From: Afipia clevelandensis ATCC 49720
Lineage (GTDB): Bacteria; Pseudomonadota; Alphaproteobacteria; Rhizobiales; Xanthobacteraceae
DNA length: 64,000 bases
Reading direction: 5' to 3'
Assembly (NCBI RefSeq): GCF_000336555.1
Contig: NZ_KB375281.1
Coordinates: forward strand, 3,603,440-3,667,439
Part shown: positions 25,929-33,668 of the stretch, in pieces
Layout: each line of letters begins with the position of its first letter
Numbering within the stretch: the first letter of the stretch is position 1
Position numbers and translations under genes: made by a program
The notes under the pieces: generated by a model
What the model saw: the letters and a program-made list of their open reading frames with translations, nothing else
Told to the model about the DNA's origin: nothing
The model's database searches: none

Positions 25929-26777
25929 CTAGCCTTTTGCGAACACCGGCTTGCGCTTCTCGACAAAGGCCTTCACCGCTTCCTTGTGGTCGGCCGTGCC
26001 TGCAGACCTGACCATCCGTTCGGCTTCGTGATCGAGCGAGGTCAGGAAGTCGTTCATCAGCACTTCGTCGAGATTGTCCTTCAGGAAACGCAGCGCGGTG
26101 GTTGGTCCCTCTGCGAGCTTTTTCGCCCAGGCGAAGGCCTCCTCGCGGAGCTTGTCGTCCGGAACGACGCGGTTGACGATGCCGAGCGCCTCGCATCGCT
26201 TTGCATCGACCTTCTCGGCGAAGAACATCATTTCGCGCGCGCGCGATGTGCCGACAAGCCGCGTCAACAGCCAGGACATGCCGTAGTCGCCGCTGAGGCC
26301 GATCTTCACATAGGCCGTAGTGACGAACGCCGACTCCGCCGCGATGCGCAGATCGCAGGCCAGCGCCAGCGAGAGTCCGGCGCCGGCCGCCGGGCCGGGC
26401 AGTGCCGCGATGGTCGGCTTGCGCACATTGACCAGCGCGCCGGTGAGCGTGCGCTGGCGTTCCTGCAGCCGCGCCACCTTCTGATCGAAGGTCAGTTCGG
26501 GCGCGTTGCTGCTGCCGGGCTTGCCGCCCATGCCTTTCACGTCCCCACCTGCGCAGAACGCATCGCCCGCACCGGTGATGAGAAGCGCGCCGACATTCGG
26601 GTCTTCGCCGCATTGCTTGATCATGCGACGCAAGGCAGGCGTCAGATTGTCGGAAAGCGAGTTGCGCGCCTGCGGGCGGTTGAGCGTGATGACCGCGACG
26701 CGCTCGCGCACCATGCAAAGCAATTCCTCGGTTCCGGTGTCGATGATGGTGTCCGATGCGGTCGCGGTGGCGGTCAT
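25929..26777 (-). CDS. Enoyl-CoA hydratase/isomerase (crotonase family)
   Basis: A 282-residue crotonase-fold enzyme that hydrates or isomerises enoyl-CoA. It has NRPQARNSLSDNLTPALRRM, the oxyanion-hole segment ITGAGDAFCAGGDVKGMGGK and the second hole loop IAALPGPAAGAGLSLALACD. The region of the catalytic glutamates contains AYVKIGLSGDYGMSWLLTRL: glycine or serine and Asp are seen where classical hydratases have Glu, so isomerase or dehydratase-like chemistry (as in PaaG-like enzymes) is as likely as hydratase. It stands alone in the window. Confidence 0.85.
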   Translation of the reverse strand: MTATATASDTIIDTGTEELLCMVRERVAVITLNRPQARNSLSDNLTPALRRMIKQCGEDPNVGALLITGAGDAFCAGGDVKGMGGKPGSSNAPELTFDQKVARLQERQRTLTGALVNVRKPTIAALPGPAAGAGLSLALACDLRIAAESAFVTTAYVKIGLSGDYGMSWLLTRLVGTSRAREMMFFAEKVDAKRCEALGIVNRVVPDDKLREEAFAWAKKLAEGPTTALRFLKDNLDEVLMNDFLTSLDHEAERMVRSAGTADHKEAVKAFVEKRKPVFAKG

Positions 26778-27042
26778 GGTCGCTGTCCCGGGTTGGTTTT
26801 GAAAAAGAACTTAGTCAGCTTCCGGGCGGCTTTTCCAGCAAAACCTCGCGCAACGCTGTCATGCCGGGTGGGGTTTCGGTCTCCCTCGGTATCCGCGCCC
26901 TCGCATGCATTCATCCGGCATTCAACACCAAAGCCGCTAAAAGAGCGTGGCCATAGCAATGACCGCGCCGCACGTAGCGTGTATGCTGACCGTCACATCG
27001 CCGCCTTATGGTCGCGTGCGGGTTCATTTCTGGAGATCATTC

Positions 27043-27672
27043 ATGCGCAAGATTTTGACTGTCCTCGCAGCTCTCGCTTCCCTGAGCCTCACCAATTGCG
27101 GCTACAACGCGATCCAGCAGAACGACGAGTCGGTAAAGTCGGCATGGTCCGAGGTGGTGAACCAGTATCAGCGCCGCGCCGATCTCGTTCCCAATCTGGT
27201 GAATTCCGTCAAAGGTTTTGCACAGCAGGAAAAGGACGTGCTGATCGGCGTGACCAATGCCCGCGCCAAGGTCGGCACCATCCAGGTGACGCCGGAAGTG
27301 CTGAACGATCCGGCGGCGTTCCAGAAATTCCAGGCCGCACAGGGCGAACTCAGCGGCGCGCTGTCGCGCCTTCTCGTCACGACTGAGAACTATCCGCAGT
27401 TGAAATCCGACCAGTTGTTCCGCGATCTGGTGGCGCAGCTTGAAGGCACCGAGAACCGCATCACAGTGGCGCGCAACCGCTATATCAAGGCGGTGCAGGA
27501 TTATAACGTCGGCATCCGCACCTTCCCGAACAACCTGACCGCGATGGCGTTCGGCTACAAGGAAAAGGCCAACTTCACGGTGGAGAACGAGAAGTCGATT
27601 TCCACTGCGCCGAAGGTCGATTTCAACGCACCGGCTGCGCCGGCGCCCGCGACGCCCGCTCCCGCAAAGTGA
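27043..27672 (+). CDS. lemA: LemA family lipoprotein
   Basis: A 209-residue LemA family protein. Its signal MRKILTVLAALASLSLTNCG has a possible lipobox (LTNC), followed by the helical LemA core: YNAIQQNDESVKSAWSEVVN and YQRRADLVPNLVNSVKGFA, later TENYPQLKSDQLFRDLVAQL. It is anchored to the membrane, facing the periplasm. The start is ATG 27043, just before the signal peptide. The proline/alanine-rich C-terminus (about 15 residues) is low-complexity. It is followed by two TPM-domain genes; lemA-TPM is a conserved membrane cluster of unclear function. Confidence 0.93.
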   Translation: MRKILTVLAALASLSLTNCGYNAIQQNDESVKSAWSEVVNQYQRRADLVPNLVNSVKGFAQQEKDVLIGVTNARAKVGTIQVTPEVLNDPAAFQKFQAAQGELSGALSRLLVTTENYPQLKSDQLFRDLVAQLEGTENRITVARNRYIKAVQDYNVGIRTFPNNLTAMAFGYKEKANFTVENEKSISTAPKVDFNAPAAPAPATPAPAK

Positions 27673-27692
27673 AGGAATAGCGGTCGCGCGCA

Positions 27693-28568
27693 ATGAAGGC
27701 GGTCAGGACGGTCATTCTCGCGTTCACGCTATGCTGGGTATTTGCCGGCGCGGCGCTTGTCGCGCGGGCGGACGTCGCGGTGCCGCCGCTGACAGGGCGC
27801 GTGGTCGACCTGACCGGAACATTGTCGGCAGATCAGTCAGCGGCGCTCGACCAGAAGCTGAAGGCCTTCGAGGACCGCAAGGGCAGCCAGGTTGCGGTCC
27901 TGATCGTACCGACCACTCAGCCTGAAACCATCGAGCAGTATTCGCTGCGGGTGGTCGAGCAATGGAAGCTCGGGCGCAAGAAGGTCGATGACGGCGTACT
28001 GCTGATCGTCGCCAAGAACGACCGCAAGCTGCGCATCGAGGTCGGCTATGGCCTCGAAGGCGCGCTGAATGACGCGACCGCCAAGCGGATCATCGACGAG
28101 ATCATCACGCCGAAATTCCGCAGCGGCGATTTCGCGGGCGGCGTTGCCGACGGCGCGGACCGCATTCTGAAAGTGATCGACGGCGAGCCGCTGCCCGCGC
28201 CGGAGCCGGAAGGCGAGGTGCCGGATCTCGGCTTTATCGGCGAGTACTTTCCGTTTCTTCTGATCATCACGCTGGTGGGCGGCGGCATTTTCCGCGCGAT
28301 CTTCGGACGGCTGCTGGGTTCGATCATCGCGGGCGGCGGTGTCGCGGCCTTTATCTGGTTTTTTCTCGGCACCTTGTCGATCGCGGCGATCGGCGGAGCG
28401 ATCGCCTTCTTCATCACGCTGATCGGGGACGCGATCCTGAGTTCGGGCGGCGGTGGCCGTGGCGGCTATGGCGGCGGATTCAGCTCGGGCGGTTCGAGCA
28501 GTTCAGGTGGCGGGTTCAGCGGAGGCGGCGGCAGCTTCGGCGGCGGCGGCGCGTCGGGTAGCTGGTAG
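27693..28568 (+). CDS. TPM-domain membrane protein, YgcG type, with Gly/Ser-rich tail
   Basis: A 291-residue protein. A signal peptide is followed by a periplasmic TPM domain (about 25-165; PPLTGRVVDLTGTLSADQSA, GRKKVDDGVLLIVAKNDRKL, IEVGYGLEGALNDATAKRII). Two hydrophobic helices (about 185-245) come next, then a tail of about 45 residues of Gly and Ser repeats. This is the YgcG architecture usually encoded next to lemA. TPM domains have been linked to photosystem repair in plants and to membrane stress in bacteria. It begins 20 bp after lemA. Confidence 0.92.
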   Translation: MKAVRTVILAFTLCWVFAGAALVARADVAVPPLTGRVVDLTGTLSADQSAALDQKLKAFEDRKGSQVAVLIVPTTQPETIEQYSLRVVEQWKLGRKKVDDGVLLIVAKNDRKLRIEVGYGLEGALNDATAKRIIDEIITPKFRSGDFAGGVADGADRILKVIDGEPLPAPEPEGEVPDLGFIGEYFPFLLIITLVGGGIFRAIFGRLLGSIIAGGGVAAFIWFFLGTLSIAAIGGAIAFFITLIGDAILSSGGGGRGGYGGGFSSGGSSSSGGGFSGGGGSFGGGGASGSW

Positions 28569-28582
28569 CCGAGAGAACGCAT

Positions 28583-29080
28583 ATGGGCATCAGGCGCATC
28601 GGCAAGCATCTTCTTCTCAACCGCTGGCGGGTCCGGCGCGCGTTTCCGCGTCAGGCGCTCGCCAATATCGAGAAGGCGATCAGGGCCAGCGAGACGGCGC
28701 ACAGTGGCCAGATCCGCTTTGCGGTGGAAGGCGCGCTCGATGGCGCGCCGCTGTTCAGGAACCAATCGGCGCGCGCCCGCGCCATCGACGTGTTCGCGAA
28801 CCTGCGCGTCTGGGATACCCAGCAAAGCAACGGTGTGCTGATTTATCTGCTGCTCGCGGACCGTGACGTGGAGATCGTCGCCGACCGCGGCTTCAATGAC
28901 AGGGTCTCGCAGGCGGAGTGGGAGAATATCTGTCGCCTGATGGAAACGGAATTCCGCGCCGGCAATTTCGAGGGCGGGGTGCTCAAGGGCGTCACCGCCG
29001 TAACGCAAATCCTGGCGAAGCACTTTCCGCCCGGTGGCGCGCCGCGCAATGAATTGCCCGACAAGCCGGTGGTATTGTAG
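28583..29080 (+). CDS. TPM-domain protein (second)
   Basis: A 165-residue soluble protein with a second, distinct TPM domain: basic N-terminus RRIGKHLLLNRWRVRRAFPR, then ANIEKAIRASETAHSGQIRF and RVWDTQQSNGVLIYLLLADR. No signal peptide or membrane helix is seen, so the domain may face the cytoplasm. The start is ATG 28583, 14 bp after the preceding gene. It forms the third gene of the lemA-TPM-TPM operon, as in other Bradyrhizobiaceae. Confidence 0.9.
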   Translation: MGIRRIGKHLLLNRWRVRRAFPRQALANIEKAIRASETAHSGQIRFAVEGALDGAPLFRNQSARARAIDVFANLRVWDTQQSNGVLIYLLLADRDVEIVADRGFNDRVSQAEWENICRLMETEFRAGNFEGGVLKGVTAVTQILAKHFPPGGAPRNELPDKPVVL

Positions 29081-29090
29081 TCGCTTGTTC

Positions 29091-29173
29091 CGTCATGGCG
29101 AGGAGCATCAGCGACGAAGCAATCCACTCTTCCGCGAATCAGGATGGATTGGTTCGCTTCGCTCGCAAAGACG
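29091..29173. repeat. Dispersed palindromic repeat, family A
   Basis: CGTCATGGCGAGGAGC...GAAGCAATCC and GGATTGGTTCGCTTCGCTCG. The arms are a little degraded (GGTTCG, AAAGACG), suggesting an older copy. It sits between the convergent TPM gene and putA. Confidence 0.75.
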
Positions 29174-29192
29174 ATAGGGCAAATTTGCGCCC

Positions 29193-32100
29193 TTATTCCT
29201 CCGTCATCAGCCCGACATTGCCGCCCGCGGCCGCGGTGTTGATCGTCACCGTCTGCTCGGTGGCAAGGCGCGGCAGATAATGCGGCCCTCCCGCCTTGGG
29301 TCCGGTGCCGGAGAGGCCATGTCCGCCGAACGGCTGCACGCCGACCACGGCACCGATCATGTTGTGGTTGACATAGATGTTGCCGGTTGCGAGCCGCTCC
29401 ACGATGCTTTCAATGGTCTCGTCGATCCGCGAATGAATCCCGAGCGTCAAGCCATAGCCGCTGGCCGCGATGGATTGCAGCACGCGCTCAAGGTCGGCGG
29501 CCTTGTAACGCACCACATGCAGGATCGGGCCGAACACTTCTTCGGTGAGCTGATCGGCGCTGGCAAGTTCAAAGATATGCGGCGCGACGAAATTGCCGGA
29601 GACAGGCGCCTCGCCTGCAAGATGAACCCGCGCGGCCGTCGTCATATGCGCAATATGCGCATCGAGCCGCGCCTTGGCCTCGGCGTCGATCACGGGGCCG
29701 ATCTGGGTGGCCGGGTCACATGGAGCGCCGACCTTCAGTTCGCGCGCCGCCCCCGCGATCATTTCGATCATGCGGTCCGCGACATCCTCCTGCACGAACA
29801 GCAGACGGAGCGCCGAGCATCGCTGACCGGCGGAGCGGAATGCCGACATCACCACATCGTCCGCGACCTGTTCCGGCAGCGCCGTTGCATCCACGATCAT
29901 GACATTGATGCCGCCGGTCTCCGCGATCAGCGGAACGATCGGGCCGTTCTTCGCCGCCAGCGTGCGATTGATCGAACGTGCGACCTCTGTGGAGCCGGTA
30001 AATACCACGCCCGCGATCTCGGGATGTGCGACCAGCGCCGCGCCAATGGCGCCGTCGCCCTGCACCAGATGCAGCGCGGAGTCCGGGATGCCCGCTTCAT
30101 GCAACAACGCGACGGCTTCCGCTGCGATCGAGGGCGTCTGTTCGGCGGGCTTGGCGATCACGGTGTTTCCCGCCATCAGGCAGGCGGCCACTTGCCCCAT
30201 GAAAATCGCCAGCGGGAAATTCCACGGCGAGATCGCGACCATCGCGCCGCGTCCGCGCAGGCGCAGCGTGTTGCTCTCGCCGGTCGGGCCCGACAGCGGC
30301 TGGCCCTGCGCGAACAGCCTGCGGCCTTCGCTGGCATAGTAACGGCAGAAATCCACCGCCTCACGCACTTCCGAGACCGCGTCGTCAATGGTCTTGCCGC
30401 CTTCCGATTGCAGCAGTGCGATGAAGCGCGGCATCCGCCGTTCCAACAGATCGGCTGCGCGCTCGAGCGCATTGGCGCGCGCGTCCGCCGGCGTCCGGCT
30501 CCAGAATGCGAAGCCGGTGCGCGCCAGCGCTACGGCCATTGATGCCGCTTCGGCCGTTGCGGCTTTCACATGGGCTTGTGGTGCGGACTGCCCGTGGATC
30601 GCGGCGACCAAGCCGTCGAGCGCCGCCCTGTCGCCGAATTCGACGCCGCGCGAATTGATGCGCGGAAGATACATGTCGCGCGGCAAGGGGAGGCGCGTAT
30701 TGTGCGCCCGATCCGGCGTGCGGATGATTTGTTGTGGCCGTTCGAGCAATGCCGCGACGGGAATGCTATCATCCGCCGCGAGCGCGACGAAGGACGAGTT
30801 CGCACCGTTCTCCAGAAGCCGCCGCACCAGATAGGCCAGCAGGTCGCGATGGCTGCCGACCGGCGCATAGGTGCGGCAGGCGAATGACGGCTTGTCCTCT
30901 TGGAACCGCGTATAGAGCGCGTCGCCCATGCCATGCAGGCGCTGGAATTCAAAGCCGCCACCGTCGCCAGCAAGTTCGGCAACAGTCGCCACCGACAGCG
31001 CATTGTGTGTGGCGAACTGCGGGAAGATGCGTTGGCGCAAGGCGAGCAGCTTGCGCGCGCAGGCGATGTAGTTGAGGTCGGTCATCGCCTTGCGCGTGAA
31101 CACCGGATAGCCATCCAGCCCGCGTTCCTGCGCACGCTTGATCTCGGTGTCCCAGTAGGCGCCCTTCACAAGGCGCACGGTGACGCGGCGATCCATGCGT
31201 TCTGCGAGGGCGTGAACATGGTCGATCACCGCTCCGGCGCGCTTCTGATAGGCCTGCACCGCAAGGCCGAAACCGTCCCAGCCGTGAAGTGACGGATCGG
31301 CCAACACCGCGCCGATCACGTCGAGCGAGAGTTCGAGGCGGTCGGCTTCCTCCGCGTCGACGGTGAAGTTCATGCCGTGCGCTTTGGCGCGGCGGGCGAG
31401 ATCGAGCACGCGCGGCACAAGCTCGCTCATCACGCGCGTCCGGCTCAGTGCGTCATAGCGCGGATGCAGCGCGGAGAGCTTGATCGAAATCCCCGGCCGA
31501 TCTTCTGGCTTCCGGTCGCCTGCTGACGCGCCGATGGCGGCGATCGCAGCGGCATAGGACTCGAAATAGCGTGCGGCGTCGTCCGCCGTGCGTGCGCCTT
31601 CGCCAAGCATGTCGAACGAATAGCGGTGGTGATGGTGAGGCGCGTCATGGTCCGCCGCGCGGTCCAGTGCCGATTCGATGGTTTCGCCGAGCACGAAGTG
31701 ATTGCCCATCAGCCGCATGGCCTGGCGGGTTGCGGCCCGCACCGCAGGCAGGCCGATGCGCTTGGCGATCAGGCCGAGCGTGCCTTGCGGCGTTTCGCCG
31801 GGGTGGATCACGCGCGCGGACAGACCGAGCGCCCAGGCTGAAGCATTGACCAGCAGCGCGCTGGATCTTGTCTGGTGATGTGCGAAATCGCCCTGGCCGA
31901 GTTTGTCTTCGATGAAGCGGTCCGCAGTCGCGGTATCCGGCACGCGGAGCAGCGCTTCGGCCATCACCATCAGCGCGAGGCCTTCCTTGGTCGAAAGCGA
32001 AAATTCCCGCAGCATCTCCTCCACGCCGCCGAAGCCGCCATCAGCGCTGCGCACCGCCTCGATCAGGCGGGTGGCGGTCGCATCGATCCGGGCATTCTGT

Positions 32101-32204
32101 TCGGCGGAGAGCGAGGGCAGCGCCAGCAGGGTTGCCGCGATCTCGCTGTCGTCGGGCGAGTACGGCGCTGAAAACGGCGGAAGCGGGTTGGCGGGGTCTG
32201 GCAT
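29193..32204 (-). CDS. putA: Bifunctional proline dehydrogenase / L-glutamate gamma-semialdehyde dehydrogenase
   Basis: Oxidises proline to glutamate in two steps (FAD-dependent PRODH, NAD-dependent P5CDH); peripheral to the membrane; 1003 residues. The PRODH barrel (about 170-480) includes RLVKGAYWDTEIKRAQERG. The aldehyde dehydrogenase (about 530-1000) has PWNFPLAIFMGQVAACLMAG, ETGGINVMIVDA with the catalytic Glu, and SAGQRCSALR with the catalytic Cys. There is no N-terminal ribbon-helix-helix domain, so this PutA does not repress its own gene; the divergent Lrp-type gene takes that role. The start is ATG 32204, with an AGAGGA ribosome-binding site; an ATG at 32228 is in frame but has a poor site. 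Confidence 0.96.
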   Translation of the reverse strand: MPDPANPLPPFSAPYSPDDSEIAATLLALPSLSAEQNARIDATATRLIEAVRSADGGFGGVEEMLREFSLSTKEGLALMVMAEALLRVPDTATADRFIEDKLGQGDFAHHQTRSSALLVNASAWALGLSARVIHPGETPQGTLGLIAKRIGLPAVRAATRQAMRLMGNHFVLGETIESALDRAADHDAPHHHHRYSFDMLGEGARTADDAARYFESYAAAIAAIGASAGDRKPEDRPGISIKLSALHPRYDALSRTRVMSELVPRVLDLARRAKAHGMNFTVDAEEADRLELSLDVIGAVLADPSLHGWDGFGLAVQAYQKRAGAVIDHVHALAERMDRRVTVRLVKGAYWDTEIKRAQERGLDGYPVFTRKAMTDLNYIACARKLLALRQRIFPQFATHNALSVATVAELAGDGGGFEFQRLHGMGDALYTRFQEDKPSFACRTYAPVGSHRDLLAYLVRRLLENGANSSFVALAADDSIPVAALLERPQQIIRTPDRAHNTRLPLPRDMYLPRINSRGVEFGDRAALDGLVAAIHGQSAPQAHVKAATAEAASMAVALARTGFAFWSRTPADARANALERAADLLERRMPRFIALLQSEGGKTIDDAVSEVREAVDFCRYYASEGRRLFAQGQPLSGPTGESNTLRLRGRGAMVAISPWNFPLAIFMGQVAACLMAGNTVIAKPAEQTPSIAAEAVALLHEAGIPDSALHLVQGDGAIGAALVAHPEIAGVVFTGSTEVARSINRTLAAKNGPIVPLIAETGGINVMIVDATALPEQVADDVVMSAFRSAGQRCSALRLLFVQEDVADRMIEMIAGAARELKVGAPCDPATQIGPVIDAEAKARLDAHIAHMTTAARVHLAGEAPVSGNFVAPHIFELASADQLTEEVFGPILHVVRYKAADLERVLQSIAASGYGLTLGIHSRIDETIESIVERLATGNIYVNHNMIGAVVGVQPFGGHGLSGTGPKAGGPHYLPRLATEQTVTINTAAAGGNVGLMTEE

Positions 32205-32273
32205 GGCGTCCTCTTGAGAATGCGCCATCCTAGCGCCGGTCTGCGCCGTGGTTCGATAGGATATTTAGCAATT

Positions 32274-32300
32274 TTACCTTACATAATGCGGAAATATAAT
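32274..32300 (+). promoter_or_regulatory. Predicted promoter of the Lrp-type regulator
   Basis: A perfect TATAAT lies at 32295-32300 with a TTACCT/TTTTAC-like -35 about 16 bp upstream, in a markedly AT-rich divergent spacer between putA and the regulator. The AT-rich stretch is also a plausible Lrp-type binding area. Confidence 0.45.
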
Positions 32301-32315
32301 GTATTAGCTGGAAAC

Positions 32316-32777
32316 ATGAGCGAAATTGACAAAACAGACCGGAAAATCCTCGATATCCTGCAAGCCGACGGGCGGATCGCCAATGTCGAGCTTGCGGAGC
32401 GGATCGGGCTGTCGCCGACCTCGATCGGCGAGCGGCTGAAACGGCTGCAGCGCGACGGCTTCATCGAGGGCTATGGCGCGCGGCTCAATCCGCATCGCCT
32501 GGGGCTGGGCCTGCTCGTCTTTGTCGAGGTGCTGCTCGACAAGACGACGCCCGATGTGTTCGCGCGCTTCGCCGAAGCGGTGCAGCTCGCGCCTGAAGTG
32601 CTGGAATGTCACATGGTGGCCGGCGGGTTCGATTATCTGGTCAAGGCGCGTTTGCCGGACATGACGGCCTATCGCCGGTTTCTCGGCGAGACATTGCTGG
32701 CATTGCCGGGGGTGCGCGAGACGCGCACCTATGCGGTGATGGAGGAGGTCAAGCGCGATGCGCCACTGCCGGTATAG
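32316..32777 (+). CDS. putR: Lrp/AsnC-family regulator, probable PutR
   Basis: A 153-residue Lrp/AsnC transcription factor: N-terminal helix-turn-helix (MSEIDKTDRKILDILQADGR, NVELAERIGLSPTSIGERLK) and C-terminal RAM ligand-binding domain (AGGFDYLVKARLPDMTAYRR, LPGVRETRTYAVMEEVK). Divergent transcription from putA is the classic arrangement of the alphaproteobacterial proline-responsive activator PutR, so it most likely activates putA with proline. The start ATG 32316 gives the normal N-terminus; the open frame continues upstream but is not family-like. Confidence 0.9.
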   Translation: MSEIDKTDRKILDILQADGRIANVELAERIGLSPTSIGERLKRLQRDGFIEGYGARLNPHRLGLGLLVFVEVLLDKTTPDVFARFAEAVQLAPEVLECHMVAGGFDYLVKARLPDMTAYRRFLGETLLALPGVRETRTYAVMEEVKRDAPLPV

Positions 32778-32898
32778 CGGAACTGCCGCCGCTGAATCTT
32801 CTCAGGTGTGGTATTCGCGCTGTTGATTGCCGGTCAAATCCGGAGATAGTTCTGCCGGGCAGATTTTGCAGGATTGTGCGTTGGTTCAGTTTCCCTCC

Positions 32899-33531
32899 AT
32901 GTTTCGTGCCGTTTCAACCGTAGCGCTTGTTACTGGCTTTGTTCTTGGCTTTGCTTTTGCGGCACAGCCGCTGTCGGCGATGCAGCTCACGCCGCAGCAA
33001 AGCGAGCTTTATACGTCGGTCTCGACCAGTCCGCCCACGGCGCAGACCATGACGGTCTGTTACGGTTTTGTCTGCCGCCGCCGGGTCGAGCTTGATTTCA
33101 ACGCAGCGGACCAGAAGACGCTGACCCAGATCATGGCGTCGGGCAAGGCGTCGGCCGTCGCGGAGCGCGCTGCGATCCAGAAAGCGGTGCAGTGGTTCGA
33201 CAAGCGGATGGGGCCGGTGATCGGCACGACGACGCGGGTGGCGCGCGCCGATATCCGCAACCGCGCCGATGCCAATAACTACGATTGCTGGGATTCGACC
33301 CGCAATGTCTCAAGCCTGCTGCTGGTGCTGCAGGAGTGGGGACTGCTCAGGCATCACACTGTCGGCAATCCGCGCTATCGCGGCAACATCTTTGCGATGC
33401 AGTTGCCGCACAACACCGCCGTGATTGCCGAGAAGGAAAGCCGGATCGAGTGGGCGGTGGACATGTGGACCACCAGATATCTTCAGCCGCCCGATGTCAT
33501 GCTCGTCGAGCAGTGGCTGAAGGAGGAGTGA
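32899..33531 (+). CDS. Secreted protein with transglutaminase-like Cys/His/Asp pattern
   Basis: A 210-residue exported protein. A signal peptide (VALVTGFVLGFAFAAQPLSA) is followed by a mature domain with a paired-cysteine segment (TVCYGFVCRRRVELDF). The block NNYDCWDSTRNVSSLLLVLQ is followed by an exposed His/Asn stretch (LPHNTAVIAEK) and WAVDMW. The order Cys on a helix, His on a strand, Asp on the next strand resembles the bacterial transglutaminase-like cysteine proteinase (BTLCP) fold. That is a pattern reading, not a database match. The start is ATG 32899, just before the signal. It lies downstream of putR on the same strand, with no obvious link. Confidence 0.65.
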   Translation: MFRAVSTVALVTGFVLGFAFAAQPLSAMQLTPQQSELYTSVSTSPPTAQTMTVCYGFVCRRRVELDFNAADQKTLTQIMASGKASAVAERAAIQKAVQWFDKRMGPVIGTTTRVARADIRNRADANNYDCWDSTRNVSSLLLVLQEWGLLRHHTVGNPRYRGNIFAMQLPHNTAVIAEKESRIEWAVDMWTTRYLQPPDVMLVEQWLKEE

Positions 33532-33557
33532 GCGCGCAGCCACTCCCATACACCGAG

Positions 33558-33641
33558 CGTCATGCGCGGGCTAGACCCGCGCATCCATCCTTTTCGAGAA
33601 AACTCTTGCGATGGATTGCCGGGTCGAGCCCGGCAATGACG
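33558..33641. repeat. Dispersed palindromic repeat, family C/A chimera
   Basis: Outer arms CGTCATGCGCGGGC and GAGCCCGGCAATGACG; inner ATCCATCC / GATGGATTGCC. Each end also forms its own hairpin (GCGCGGGCTAGACCCGCGC; TTGCCGGGTCGAGCCCGGCAA). Located at convergent gene ends. Confidence 0.7.
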
Positions 33642-33668
33642 ATTGTGTGTTGGTGCGTCGCGCCGTTT

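Noticed and set aside
25929..26777. Assignment of the solitary crotonase to phenylacetate degradation (PaaG)
   Set aside because: The sequence is compatible, but no other paa genes are nearby and the catalytic region is not specific enough.
29280..30542. 420-codon plus-strand frame
   Set aside because: It lies fully antisense to putA, whose motifs are unambiguous.
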